DNA of 10,000 nt. Origin: Rheinheimera sp. Its GTDB lineage: Bacteria; Pseudomonadota; Gammaproteobacteria; Enterobacterales; Alteromonadaceae. Positions 1-7,452 of this stretch are shown here, one piece after another; positions within the stretch are counted from its first letter, which is position 1, and every line of letters begins with the position of its first letter. Location: assembly GCF_020217005.1 (NCBI RefSeq), contig NZ_JAIWOI010000342.1, forward strand, positions 1-10,000, in the 5' to 3' direction. A program made the translations under genes and the position numbers. The notes beneath the pieces were generated by a model. It saw nothing but the letters and a program-made list of their open reading frames with translations, was not told the DNA's origin and did no database searches.

Positions 1-677
1 GGCCAGCCCGAATACAACTGTAAACTCAGACCTACGGCCCAGGGGGCGTCCCCCAACAAAGGTTGTACTGCCGCATCCAAAGCCAAGATGTACCGCTGGC
101 GTAAAGCCTGTAATTCAAACGCCAAACCGGCCAGGTTCTGGTCCCAGTAGGCATATTCATCGTTATAACGCTTTTGTGTTTTTAACAAGGCATTACGATG
201 TTTCAGTACACGTTGTAATTTGCTCCACAAGGAATAAAAACTTTGTTCCACGTGAAACAATCCCATATCGAAAAACTGCCGCCTTTCTTTTGGGCCACCC
301 AATAAAAGTTTAAAACTCTCTGGGGTAATTAATTGTACCGGCAGCAATTGCGCCAATTCCGAGACACGGCTCAGGTCTTCCCCATTTAACCGCATCCGCA
401 GTTCGCCTTCGCGTTCACGCTGCAAACCCAGATTTAAAATCTGCTGAGCCATTTCCACTTTGGCATTGAGTAGAAATGCCTGTTGTTCATAGCGGATCAG
501 CTTTTCTGGCTTACTACTACGAAAAGAGCGGCCATGCGCTAAATAATAAATGGCCTCGAGCAAACTGGTTTTGCCGCTGCCATTTTCGCCATAAATCAGG
601 TTTATCCCGGAACGAAACTCTAACTGAGCTTCGGCAATGTTGCGAAACTGCTGAATTCTAAGCGTATTTAATGCCAT
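1..677 (-). CDS. recF: RecF recombination mediator ATPase, partial (N-terminal 225 residues)
   Basis: This is the N-terminal part of RecF, the SMC/ABC-like ATPase that works with RecO and RecR to load RecA at single-strand gaps and stalled forks. The gene runs off the left edge, so the signature motif and Walker B half are not visible. Seen directly: the opening MALNTLRIQQFRNI resembles other RecF starts, Walker A GENGSGKT lies at residues 30-37, and the RecF-type stretches AHGRSFRS (about 48-54) and QLITPESFKLL (about 115-125) follow. The ATG is 3 nt past the dnaN stop (TAG, then an extra TGA, then ATG). There is no convincing Shine-Dalgarno sequence of its own, so translational coupling to dnaN is likely. 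It is the third gene of dnaA-dnaN-recF; gyrB often follows in gammaproteobacteria but lies outside the window. Codons for residues 140-145 double as a parS-like site. Confidence 0.96.
   Translation of the reverse strand, partial: MALNTLRIQQFRNIAEAQLEFRSGINLIYGENGSGKTSLLEAIYYLAHGRSFRSSKPEKLIRYEQQAFLLNAKVEMAQQILNLGLQREREGELRMRLNGEDLSRVSELAQLLPVQLITPESFKLLLGGPKERRQFFDMGLFHVEQSFYSLWSKLQRVLKHRNALLKTQKRYNDEYAYWDQNLAGLAFELQALRQRYILALDAAVQPLLGDAPWAVGLSLQLYSGW
244..259. promoter_or_regulatory. parS: parS centromere site (ParB-binding), inside recF
   Basis: The plus strand reads TGTTCCACGTGAAACA. This differs at one position from the perfect 16-bp palindrome TGTTTCACGTGAAACA and fits the degenerate chromosomal parS consensus TGTTNCACGTGAAACA. 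parS sites are known to cluster near bacterial origins and to nucleate ParB for chromosome segregation. This one lies about 3 kb from the dnaA upstream region, where such sites are expected. It sits in the recF frame over the codons for Leu-Phe-His-Val-Glu-Gln. I saw no second CACGTG-centred copy in the window. ParB itself is not encoded here, so function is inferred from sequence match and position. Confidence 0.85.
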
Positions 678-680
678 TCA

Positions 681-1790
681 CTATAAACGCATTGGCATCA
701 CAACATACATGGCGCCAGACTTAGCCCCGACTCCTTCAATCAAAGCACTGGAGTTGCCGTCACTTAAATGCAGCACTACCAGGTCGGTTGATAAGGTGTT
801 TAATACGTCGAGTAAGTAGCCGACGTTAAAACCAATCTCCAGCGTATCACCTTGGTATTCCACTTCGATGGTTTCTTCCGCTTGTTCGTGTTCAGGGTTA
901 TTCGCCACAATTTGCAACTCGCCCGAACTCAGGGTAAAACGTACGCCACGATATTTTTCATTCGATAAAATAGAAGCGCGTACGCAAGAATCTTTTAATA
1001 CGTCACGATGTGCGGTCACCAGCTTGGTACTGTTACGCGGCAATACCCGGCGATAATCAGGGAAACGGCCATCTATTAACTTACAACTGAAACTAAACTG
1101 GGTGTCTGTTAAACGAATATGGTTCTGACCTAAACTTAAAGTGACCAGTTGGTCATCCGCAATAAGCAAACGCATCACTTCCAGCACACCTTTGCGTGGA
1201 ATAATGATTTGTTTTTGATGACCGGACGTGGCAGCCAGTTCAATAGAACTCATCGCCAAGCGGTGACCATCAGTCGCCACTGAGCGTAAAGTGCCGTTGT
1301 CCACTTCAAATAACAAACCGTTCAGGTAATAGCGCACATCCTGGTTCGCCATTGAAAATGCGGTATCGTCCAACAAATGACGCAGTTGATTACGCGGCAA
1401 CTGCAGCTCGACCTCACCTTGCCAGCTTTCTAAATTTGGATAATCGTTGGCGCTTAAAGTGGATAAGGTAAATTTACTTTTGCCTGTGCTGACCACACAG
1501 TTATCACCTTGTACTGTGACACTTAATAAAGAAGAGTCAGGTAAGCTGCGGCAAATATCCAGAATTTTTTTTGCCGGCACCGTAATACGGCCAGGGCTGA
1601 ACAATTGCTGGATAGGTGACATAGCCACCAGTTCTATTTCTAAGTCGGTACCAGTCAGAATAAGTTGGCCGTCTTCGCGCGCTTCAATCAACACATTGGA
1701 CAAAATAGGTAAAGTATGGCGCCGTTCAATAGCACCTGACACCATTTGTAAGGGTTTGAGCAGAGCGTCGCGTTCAATAGTAAATTGCAT
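681..1790 (-). CDS. dnaN: DNA polymerase III beta subunit (sliding clamp)
   Basis: The sliding clamp encircles DNA and tethers DNA polymerase III and other clamp-binding proteins. The 369-residue product matches E. coli DnaN (366) over its length. Family stretches include LTGTDLEIEL (about 45-54), QDVRYYLNGLLFE (about 150-162), VATDGHRLA, LIDGRFPDYRRVLP and ILSNEKYRGVR. The C-terminus MPMRL supplies residues that line the clamp's peptide-binding pocket. I chose ATG 1790 over the in-frame ATG at 1796: an AGGGA Shine-Dalgarno sequence at 1801-1797 sits 6 nt before 1790 but directly abuts 1796, and E. coli DnaN begins MKFT where this begins MQFT. It starts 12 nt after the dnaA stop and ends 3 nt before recF, so it is probably co-transcribed with both. 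A separate dnaN promoter within dnaA is known in E. coli; I did not identify one here. Confidence 0.97.
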   Translation of the reverse strand: MQFTIERDALLKPLQMVSGAIERRHTLPILSNVLIEAREDGQLILTGTDLEIELVAMSPIQQLFSPGRITVPAKKILDICRSLPDSSLLSVTVQGDNCVVSTGKSKFTLSTLSANDYPNLESWQGEVELQLPRNQLRHLLDDTAFSMANQDVRYYLNGLLFEVDNGTLRSVATDGHRLAMSSIELAATSGHQKQIIIPRKGVLEVMRLLIADDQLVTLSLGQNHIRLTDTQFSFSCKLIDGRFPDYRRVLPRNSTKLVTAHRDVLKDSCVRASILSNEKYRGVRFTLSSGELQIVANNPEHEQAEETIEVEYQGDTLEIGFNVGYLLDVLNTLSTDLVVLHLSDGNSSALIEGVGAKSGAMYVVMPMRL

Positions 1791-1796
1791 CACCAT

Positions 1797-1801
1797 TCCC
1801 T
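1797..1801 (-). promoter_or_regulatory. Ribosome binding site fixing the dnaN start
   Basis: On the minus strand AGGGA lies in the 12-nt dnaA-dnaN gap. It is 6 nt from ATG 1790 and 0 nt from ATG 1796, which favours the shorter product and agrees with the family N-terminus. Confidence 0.6.
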
Positions 1802-1802
1802 A

Positions 1803-3167
1803 TTATGAAGACAATGTTCGAATTAAGTTTTGAAAATCTTCTTTAATTTCATGCGTCTCTTCTTTTAACGATTCGATTTTACGACACGCATGTAACACTG
1901 TAGTGTGGTCACGGCCACCAAAAGCATCACCAATTTCCGGCAAACTGTGGTTGGTCAGCTCTTTTGCCAAAGCCATCGCCATTTGACGCGGACGGGCTAC
2001 GGAACGACTACGACGCTTGGACAATAAATCAGCCACCCGTATTTTGTAGTATTCGGCCACTGTCTTTTGAATATTTTCGATCGTGACTAATTTGTCCTGC
2101 AAAGCCAGCATATCGCGTAATGCTTCACGCACAAAGTCGATGGTAATAGGACGGCCAGTAAAATTGGCGTTGGCAGAAATACGGTTGAGCGCGCCCTCCA
2201 ATTCACGCACATTAGAGCGAAGGCGTTTGGCGACAAAGAAAGCAACTTCTTCCGGCAAGCGAATATTGATCTCCTGTGCTTTACGCATCAGGATCGCGAC
2301 CCGGGTTTCTAACTCTGGTGGTTCGATCGCAATAGTTAAACCCCAGCCAAACCGGCTTTTTAAACGCTCTTCCACGCCATCGATTTCTTTTGGATAGCGA
2401 TCGCTGGTCAAAATGATCTGCTGATTCCCTTCAAGCAAGGCATTAAAGGTGTGAAAAAACTCTTCCTGAGAACGATCTTTTTTGGCGAAAAATTGAATAT
2501 CATCGATAAGCAAGGCATCTACAGAACGGTAATAGCGCTTAAACTCTTCTATCGCATTGTTTTGTAAGGCTTTTACCATATCCTGCACAAAACGTTCTGA
2601 GTGCATGTAAATGACTTTGGCATCAGGTTTGTTCGCCAGAATACCATTACCTACCGCATGCAATAAGTGCGTCTTACCTAAACCTGTACCGCCATACAAA
2701 AACAAAGGGTTGTAAGCTGTACCAGGGTTATCAGCCACTTGTTTGGCAGCAGCTCGGGCTAACTGGTTTGATTTACCTTCAACAAAGTTATCGAAGTTGT
2801 GCTTGGCGTTGACATTGCTATTCACTATTGTTTTTGGTGCAGGCTCAGGCATAGCGGCTACCGGAGCTGCGACAGGGGCAACTCTGGGTAGTTGATTGAC
2901 TGGAGCGACTAAAGGCTTTTGGGTTGAGCCAACATCAAAGCGCAAACGTGGCGCATGATCGCCACAATAGCCCTGGATCAGTTCATTGATCCGATTCAGA
3001 TATTTGTCACGCACCCAATCCAGCACAAAGCGGTTAGGCGCATACAAAGTCAGTGCGTCATGCGAGCTGTCAGCTTGTAATGGGCGGATCCAGGTGCCAA
3101 AATCACGAGCTGGTAACTCGGCCTGGAGCGCTTCAAGGCAATTTTTCCAAACGGACTGATACACCAT
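1803..3167 (-). CDS. dnaA: Chromosomal replication initiator DnaA
   Basis: DnaA is the AAA+ initiator that binds DnaA boxes, melts the origin and loads helicase; it also represses its own gene. All four domains are visible in 454 residues (E. coli 467). Domain I (about 1-80) has the oligomerisation tryptophan and [18 protein letters not shown]. Domain II (about 81-120) is a short Pro/Ala-rich linker. The AAA+ domain has Walker A GGTGLGKT (159-166), Walker B LLIDDIQ (219-225), the arginine-finger region SRFGWG (271-276) and the sensor-2 region [11 protein letters not shown] (319-329). Domain IV has [12 protein letters not shown] (384-395) and the DNA-binding signature [15 protein letters not shown] (417-431). 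The first codons are ATG GTG: the GGAG Shine-Dalgarno sequence at 3173-3170 lies 2 nt before ATG 3167 but 5 nt before GTG 3164. A GTG start would place the tryptophan at position 6, as in E. coli DnaA, so the 453-residue form is a real alternative. The gene is unusually rich in GATC sites. Confidence 0.98.
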   Translation of the reverse strand: MVYQSVWKNCLEALQAELPARDFGTWIRPLQADSSHDALTLYAPNRFVLDWVRDKYLNRINELIQGYCGDHAPRLRFDVGSTQKPLVAPVNQLPRVAPVAAPVAAMPEPAPKTIVNSNVNAKHNFDNFVEGKSNQLARAAAKQVADNPGTAYNPLFLYGGTGLGKTHLLHAVGNGILANKPDAKVIYMHSERFVQDMVKALQNNAIEEFKRYYRSVDALLIDDIQFFAKKDRSQEEFFHTFNALLEGNQQIILTSDRYPKEIDGVEERLKSRFGWGLTIAIEPPELETRVAILMRKAQEINIRLPEEVAFFVAKRLRSNVRELEGALNRISANANFTGRPITIDFVREALRDMLALQDKLVTIENIQKTVAEYYKIRVADLLSKRRSRSVARPRQMAMALAKELTNHSLPEIGDAFGGRDHTTVLHACRKIESLKEETHEIKEDFQNLIRTLSS

Positions 3168-3182
3168 ATCTCCAAAAGCCCC

Positions 3183-3194
3183 TAATAATTATTA
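3183..3194. repeat. Perfect 12-bp A/T palindrome in the dnaA leader
   Basis: TAATAATTATTA is self-complementary. It is flanked by CCTAA (3181-3185) and TTAGG (3200-3204), which are also mutually inverted. It lies 16-27 nt upstream of the dnaA start, inside the predicted 5' leader. It could be a weak mRNA structure or a protein site; an A/T-only palindrome can also arise by chance. Confidence 0.4.
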
Positions 3195-3227
3195 TTTAGT
3201 TAGGCAGGCGTAAGTGAAAAGAGCAGC

Positions 3228-3257
3228 ATTATCGTATGATCTTATCCACAAGTTCAA
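3228..3257 (-). promoter_or_regulatory. Predicted dnaA promoter with the DnaA box in its spacer
   Basis: On the minus strand there is a -35 TTGAAC (3257-3252), an 18-bp spacer and a -10 GATAAT (3233-3228, one mismatch from TATAAT). Transcription would begin near 3221, giving a leader of about 54 nt before dnaA. The spacer contains the full consensus DnaA box at 3242-3250 and a GATC site at 3238-3241. DnaA bound there would cover the promoter, which fits the known autorepression of dnaA. The -35 half is shared with a 10-bp palindrome TCAATATTGA (3254-3263). Confidence 0.6.
3242..3250 (+). promoter_or_regulatory. Consensus DnaA box
   Basis: TTATCCACA is a perfect match to the high-affinity DnaA box. 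A GATC site at 3238-3241 abuts it directly. Its position between the predicted -35 and -10 of dnaA points to autoregulation; it could also serve as an origin box. Confidence 0.85.
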
Positions 3258-3289
3258 TATTGACTTTTGTAAAAACTCAAGACAGTACA

Positions 3290-3314
3290 AAAACAATGCA
3301 TAACTAATTGTTTT
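3290..3314. repeat. 8-bp inverted repeat at the edge of the A+T-rich block
   Basis: The arms AAAACAAT (3290-3297) and ATTGTTTT (3307-3314) are perfectly complementary with a 9-nt spacer. There is no run of T after it on the plus strand (TTTTAAAAGA follows), so it is unlikely to be a terminator. It could be a protein site or a structured edge of the melting region; function unknown. Confidence 0.35.
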
Positions 3315-3366
3315 AAAAGAAAATAAACCTCTTATTCTATTTACTGATATGCAAACAATATATCAG
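3301..3366. other. A+T-rich block, candidate DNA unwinding element
   Basis: These 66 bp contain 14 G or C bases (about 21%), well below the surrounding genes. The block lies between the two good DnaA boxes (3242-3250 and 3436-3444), the usual setting of a DNA unwinding element. I do not see clear repeats of an enteric-type 13-mer, so this rests on composition and position only. Confidence 0.4.
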
Positions 3367-3435
3367 ACCAAAGCGGTCCAAAAACCACTGCTTTTAAAAA
3401 CAACTCACATTTTATCCCAGACGAACCATGCACCT

Positions 3436-3444
3436 TGTGGACAA
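3436..3444 (-). promoter_or_regulatory. Near-consensus DnaA box (TTGTCCACA)
   Basis: The plus strand reads TGTGGACAA, so the minus strand is TTGTCCACA, one base from TTATCCACA. It is in inverted orientation to the box at 3242-3250 and precedes a GATC cluster. Confidence 0.6.
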
Positions 3445-3452
3445 CTTTTAAA

Positions 3453-3497
3453 GATCAGGAAAAAATTAATGATCAGATCAACAGAAACAGAAGGATC
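3453..3497. promoter_or_regulatory. Cluster of four GATC (Dam/SeqA) sites
   Basis: GATC occurs at 3453, 3471, 3476 and 3494. Two of these sites are separated by a single base. Hemimethylated GATC clusters of this kind bind SeqA in gammaproteobacteria and sequester origins or the dnaA promoter. Presence of Dam and SeqA in this organism is inferred, not seen. Confidence 0.5.
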
Positions 3498-3501
3498 CGC
3501 A

Positions 3502-3746
<245 letters not shown>

Positions 3747-3765
3747 TCAGATTCGTAAGCGCTGC

Positions 3766-4137
3766 GTGGTCAGCTATACATTCAGCAGGGAGTTACGTCT
3801 GTTAACTCCCCGCGAATTCGACAATGTCTTCCAAAATCCCTTCCGGGTTTCTTCTCCTCTCTTTACTATCTTGTGTAAACCAAATCAGTCTGTTCATCCA
3901 AGACTTGGTCTGACTATTGCCAAAAAACGTGTTAAATTAGCCGTCAATCGAAACCGCATCAAGAGATGTTCGCGGGATAGCTTCAGGCTGCACCAACATG
4001 AACTTCCACCTGTTGATTTAGTTTTGATGGTAAAAGGTGATATCAGCAATACGCCCAATGAAGAATTGCACAAGCAACTGGATAAGTTATGGGGCAAAAT
4101 AGCTCGCCAATACAAAACACTGGTGCAAGACTGCTGA
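3766..4137 (+). CDS. rnpA: Ribonuclease P protein component
   Basis: This is the protein subunit of RNase P, which helps the catalytic RNA remove 5' leaders from pre-tRNAs. The 123-residue product has the conserved opening [16 protein letters not shown] (about 7-22), [14 protein letters not shown] (about 44-57) and the basic RNR signature [14 protein letters not shown] (61-74). The start codon is GTG: the frame is closed by TAA at 3757-3759, and no ATG lies between that stop and the conserved region. E. coli rnpA also starts at GTG with a similar N-terminus. It begins 19 nt after rpmH, and its last 49 nt overlap yidD in another frame. Confidence 0.97.
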   Translation: MVSYTFSRELRLLTPREFDNVFQNPFRVSSPLFTILCKPNQSVHPRLGLTIAKKRVKLAVNRNRIKRCSRDSFRLHQHELPPVDLVLMVKGDISNTPNEELHKQLDKLWGKIARQYKTLVQDC

Positions 4138-4352
4138 TTTCCACAGTGCGTGGCTATCAGAAGATAATCAGTCCGTTATTTGGACCCAGTTGCCGGTTTT
4201 ATCCCACCTGTTCTCATTACGCTATTGAAGCCATAGAACGCTTTGGTGTCGTAAAAGGTGGTTGGTTAACTACAAAACGTTTATTAAAATGTCACCCCTT
4301 ACATCCCGGTGGTGAAGACCCAGTTCCACAAAAGCAGAAAGAGACTAACTAA
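4089..4352 (+). CDS. yidD: Membrane protein insertion efficiency factor YidD
   Basis: YidD is a small membrane-associated protein that assists YidC-dependent insertion of inner-membrane proteins. The 87-residue product carries the family core: [20 protein letters not shown] (21-40), cysteines at 35 and 41, then [10 protein letters not shown] (51-60) and [13 protein letters not shown] (68-80). The ATG at 4089 gives a short N-terminal extension of about the usual length (E. coli YidD 85 residues). It starts inside rnpA, so translation is probably coupled to rnpA, and it ends 3 nt before yidC. Confidence 0.95.
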   Translation: MGQNSSPIQNTGARLLISTVRGYQKIISPLFGPSCRFYPTCSHYAIEAIERFGVVKGGWLTTKRLLKCHPLHPGGEDPVPQKQKETN

Positions 4353-4355
4353 CAG

Positions 4356-5990
4356 ATGGATTCTCAACGCAGTTTATTAGTGATAGCCCTCGCCTTCGTT
4401 AGCTTATTGTTATGGCAGGCATGGCAGACGGATCACGCGCCAAAACCAGTAACTCCAGTCACTGAACAAAGTACAACCACTTCAACTGGTTCAGCCGACT
4501 TACAATTAAGCAGTTCAGGTACTACAGCTCAGGCTGCTGCACCAGTTGCGACTCAGCAAGTGATCACCGTCAGTACTGATGTATTAAAAGTACAAATCGA
4601 CACTAAAGGTGGCGACATTGTTGATTTAACTTTACCTGCCTTTACTTTAAGCAAAGACAGCGACCAGCCTTATCAGCTGATGCGTAAATTAAACGGCTTT
4701 GAATATGTAGCTCAGTCTGGTTTATTAGCAGATGGCCCGGATGACAAACGTAATAGCGGTCGTCCTGTCTATTCAGCAGCCCAAACCAGCTATGCACTTG
4801 GAAATGGAGAACAGCAAGTCGTAGTGCCTTTAACTTTTAACCACAACGGTTTAGAGATTGAAAAACGCTACACCTTTACCGCTGGAAAATATGATGTCCG
4901 GGTAGAATATTTGCTGAAAAATACCACTGCGCAAACGAAGTTAGTCCAACCTTACCAACATCTGGTGCAAACCATTGATAATGGTCAAAAAGGCAGCATG
5001 ATGATGCCAATCTATCGAGGTGCGGCTTTCTCTACTTCTGAAAAACGTTACGAAAAATACGATTTTGAAGATATGCAGGAAACCAACCTGGCTCAATCCA
5101 CTAAAGGTGGTTGGGTGGCTATGCTGGAGCACTACTTTGTAGCGGCCTGGGTTCCTGAAAAAACTGCAGACAATCAACTGTATAGCTTAGTGAATAACGG
5201 CAACGGTATTGTAGGCGCAAAAGGCCCTGAGATGACTATCCCTGCGGGTGAAAGTCTGACTATTACTTCTACCTTTTATGCTGGCCCTAAGGATCAGGAC
5301 AAATTAGCAGCTATTGCTGACGGTCTGGATCTTACTGTCGACTATGGTTTCTTGTGGTTTATTTCTCAAACTTTATTCTGGTTATTAACTACTATTCAGA
5401 GCTTTGTTGGTAACTGGGGTGTGGCTATCATTATGATCACCTTAATAGTCAAAGGTGCTATGTACCCTCTAACCAAAGTACAGTACGAGTCTATGGCCAA
5501 GATGCGTAATCTGAAGCCAAAAATTGACGAATTGCAGGCACGTTACAAAGACGACCGTCAAAAGATGGGCCCGGCTATGATGGAACTGTATCGCAAAGAA
5601 AAAGTAAATCCTATGGGTGGTTGCTTACCTATGCTGGTACAAATGCCAATCTTCCTTGCTTTGTATTGGGTGTTTGTAGAGAGCGTGGAATTACGTCAGG
5701 CTCCGTTTATGTTATGGATCCAGGATTTGTCCACCCAAGACCCGTACTACGTATTACCAGTGCTGTTTGGTATCAGTATGTTTGTGATGCAAAAACTGAC
5801 GCCTATGACAGTGACAGATCCTATGCAGCAAAAAATCATGCTGTGGATGCCAGTGGTATTCTCCGTATTCTTCCTGTGGTTCCCAAGTGGTCTGGTACTG
5901 TACTGGTTAGTCAGCAACCTGATTTCTTTAGCCCAGATGCTGTATATCTACCGTGGCATGGAGAAGAAAGGCTTATACACTAAGGCCTGA
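4356..5990 (+). CDS. yidC: Membrane protein insertase YidC
   Basis: YidC inserts and folds inner-membrane proteins, alone or with SecYEG. The 544-residue product matches E. coli YidC (548). Residues 6-20 form the N-terminal membrane segment, followed by a Thr/Ser/Ala-rich linker (about 35-68) and the large periplasmic domain (about 70-325). The conserved insertase core follows: a membrane segment around 350-372, a charged cytoplasmic coiled-coil hairpin (about 375-418), NPMGGCLPMLVQMPIFLALY (418-437), ELRQAPF, and segments at about 465-480 and 498-530. The groove residue is Lys366 where E. coli has Arg366. Lysine also occurs at this position in other proteobacterial YidC proteins, so function should be kept. 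The gene starts 3 nt after yidD, with AAAGAG some distance upstream as a modest ribosome binding site. It is the last gene before a strong terminator. Confidence 0.97.
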   Translation: MDSQRSLLVIALAFVSLLLWQAWQTDHAPKPVTPVTEQSTTTSTGSADLQLSSSGTTAQAAAPVATQQVITVSTDVLKVQIDTKGGDIVDLTLPAFTLSKDSDQPYQLMRKLNGFEYVAQSGLLADGPDDKRNSGRPVYSAAQTSYALGNGEQQVVVPLTFNHNGLEIEKRYTFTAGKYDVRVEYLLKNTTAQTKLVQPYQHLVQTIDNGQKGSMMMPIYRGAAFSTSEKRYEKYDFEDMQETNLAQSTKGGWVAMLEHYFVAAWVPEKTADNQLYSLVNNGNGIVGAKGPEMTIPAGESLTITSTFYAGPKDQDKLAAIADGLDLTVDYGFLWFISQTLFWLLTTIQSFVGNWGVAIIMITLIVKGAMYPLTKVQYESMAKMRNLKPKIDELQARYKDDRQKMGPAMMELYRKEKVNPMGGCLPMLVQMPIFLALYWVFVESVELRQAPFMLWIQDLSTQDPYYVLPVLFGISMFVMQKLTPMTVTDPMQQKIMLWMPVVFSVFFLWFPSGLVLYWLVSNLISLAQMLYIYRGMEKKGLYTKA

Positions 5991-6010
5991 TGCTGCTGAG
6001 CTAGACTTAG

Positions 6011-6040
6011 AAGGCCTGTTTTCAGGCCTTTTTGTTTTTT
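6011..6040 (+). terminator. Intrinsic terminator after yidC
   Basis: A perfect 8-bp stem AAGGCCTG (6011-6018) / CAGGCCTT (6023-6030) with a TTTT loop is followed by a long T-rich tract to about 6041. It closes the rpmH-rnpA-yidD-yidC operon. A third copy of the left arm, AAGGCCTG at 5982-5989, overlaps the yidC stop codon and could in principle compete for pairing. Confidence 0.9.
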
Positions 6041-6080
6041 TGAGTTTGAAAACACAGTTTATAAAGTTGAGGTTTGACGT

Positions 6081-7445
6081 ATGTACAGCACAGACACTAT
6101 TGCCGCTCAGGCCACAGCCACAGGTCGTGCCGGTGTAGGAATAATAAGGGTATCAGGTCCTGCCGTATCTGCAGTGGCTACTGCCATTCTGGGCAAATTG
6201 CCAAAACCCCGTACTGCTGAATACCTGCCGTTTTTAGACGAACAAAAACAAACTCTGGATCAGGGTATCGCCTTGTATTTCCCTGGCCCCAATTCCTTTA
6301 CCGGCGAAGATGTGCTTGAACTGCAAGGCCACGGTGGCCCAGTGCTGTTAGATATGTTATTGCGCCGCGTACTGCAGATGAAAGATGTACGGATAGCACG
6401 CCCTGGCGAGTTTTCCGAACGCGCCTTTTTAAACGACAAATTGGACTTAACGCAAGCCGAAGCCATAGCTGACTTAATAGACGCAAGCTCGGAGCAGGCA
6501 GCCCGCTCCGCCATGCATTCGTTGCAGGGTGAGTTTTCGCGCAAGATACACGACCTGGTAGAAAAAGTAATATACCTGCGGATTTACGTCGAAGCTGCTA
6601 TCGACTTTCCGGATGAAGAAATCGACTTTTTATCAGACGGCAAAGTGGCAGGTGATTTAGCCGAAATCATCTCCGACTTAGCAGGTATTCAGAAACAAGC
6701 CACTCAAGGCAGTATCCTGCGTGAAGGTATGCGTGTGGTGATTGCTGGTCGGCCTAATGCGGGTAAATCCAGCTTATTAAACGCTTTAGCAGGTCGCGAA
6801 GCCGCCATAGTGACTGAAATAGCAGGCACTACCCGTGATGTATTGCGTGAGCATATTCATATCGACGGTATGCCTTTGCATATCATAGACACCGCAGGTT
6901 TACGTGAAGCCACAGACAAAGTAGAACAAATAGGTATAGAACGCGCCTGGCAGGAAATAGAACAAGCAGACCGCGTGCTCTTTATGGTCGACGGCACCAC
7001 CACCAAAGCCACCAGCCCTGCAGATATCTGGCCAGATTTTATGTCACGTTTACCTAAGGACTTAGGCTTAACTGTGATCCGCAATAAAGCCGACTTGACC
7101 GGCGAAACAACGGGTGCCAGTCAGGATGGAGACTATCCGGTGTTCCATATCTCGGCCAAGACCAATTCAGGTATCGATCAGCTGCGCGATCACCTCAAAG
7201 CCTGTATGGGTTTTGACGCCAATACCGAAGGCAGCTTTATCGCCCGCCGCCGCCATTTAGACGCTCTGCAACGCGCCGCAGAGCACTTAGCCATAGGCGA
7301 TGCGCAGTTGCATAACCACCTGGCGGGCGAGCTGTTAGCCGAAGAACTGCGGCTAACTCAGCAACACCTGAATGAAATCACCGGCGAATTCAGTTCGGAC
7401 GATTTATTGGGCAGAATTTTCAGCTCGTTTTGTATCGGTAAGTAA
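6081..7445 (+). CDS. mnmE: tRNA uridine-5-carboxymethylaminomethyl modification GTPase MnmE
   Basis: MnmE, with MnmG, modifies the wobble uridine U34 of certain tRNAs using GTP, tetrahydrofolate and FAD. At 454 residues it equals E. coli MnmE in length. The N-terminal folate-binding domain (about 1-118) begins [20 protein letters not shown] and contains [18 protein letters not shown] (69-86). The inserted G domain has the P-loop GRPNAGKS (223-230), GTTRD (249-253), DTAG (270-273), NKAD (335-338) and SAK (358-360). The C-terminus ends in the catalytic CIGK (451-454). GAGG at 6069-6072 is a good ribosome binding site 8 nt from ATG. A terminator lies just upstream, so it probably has its own promoter; TATAAA at 6060-6065 is a possible -10, but I see no matching -35. 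mnmG does not follow; the next gene converges with 7 nt between stops. Confidence 0.98.
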   Translation: MYSTDTIAAQATATGRAGVGIIRVSGPAVSAVATAILGKLPKPRTAEYLPFLDEQKQTLDQGIALYFPGPNSFTGEDVLELQGHGGPVLLDMLLRRVLQMKDVRIARPGEFSERAFLNDKLDLTQAEAIADLIDASSEQAARSAMHSLQGEFSRKIHDLVEKVIYLRIYVEAAIDFPDEEIDFLSDGKVAGDLAEIISDLAGIQKQATQGSILREGMRVVIAGRPNAGKSSLLNALAGREAAIVTEIAGTTRDVLREHIHIDGMPLHIIDTAGLREATDKVEQIGIERAWQEIEQADRVLFMVDGTTTKATSPADIWPDFMSRLPKDLGLTVIRNKADLTGETTGASQDGDYPVFHISAKTNSGIDQLRDHLKACMGFDANTEGSFIARRRHLDALQRAAEHLAIGDAQLHNHLAGELLAEELRLTQQHLNEITGEFSSDDLLGRIFSSFCIGK

Positions 7446-7452
7446 CCCACTT

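Noticed and set aside
1794..1796. Upstream in-frame ATG as the dnaN start
   Set aside because: It would abut the Shine-Dalgarno sequence with no spacing and adds two residues not matched in E. coli DnaN.
1447..1833. A 128-codon frame antisense to dnaN
   Set aside because: It lies almost wholly opposite the well-conserved dnaN coding sequence and resembles no family; it is a reading-frame shadow.
3260..3288. A rightward promoter starting with TTGACT
   Set aside because: The -35 is good, but the position 17 bp downstream reads CAGTAC, a poor -10, and the strong rpmH promoter at 3502-3530 explains rightward transcription.
3412..3420. TTATCCCAG as a third DnaA box
   Set aside because: It has three mismatches to TTATCCACA in the conserved half, so it is not distinguishable from chance.
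5451..5453. Loss of the YidC groove arginine (Lys366)
   Set aside because: Lysine keeps the positive charge and occurs at this position in other proteobacterial YidC proteins, so it is not a defect.
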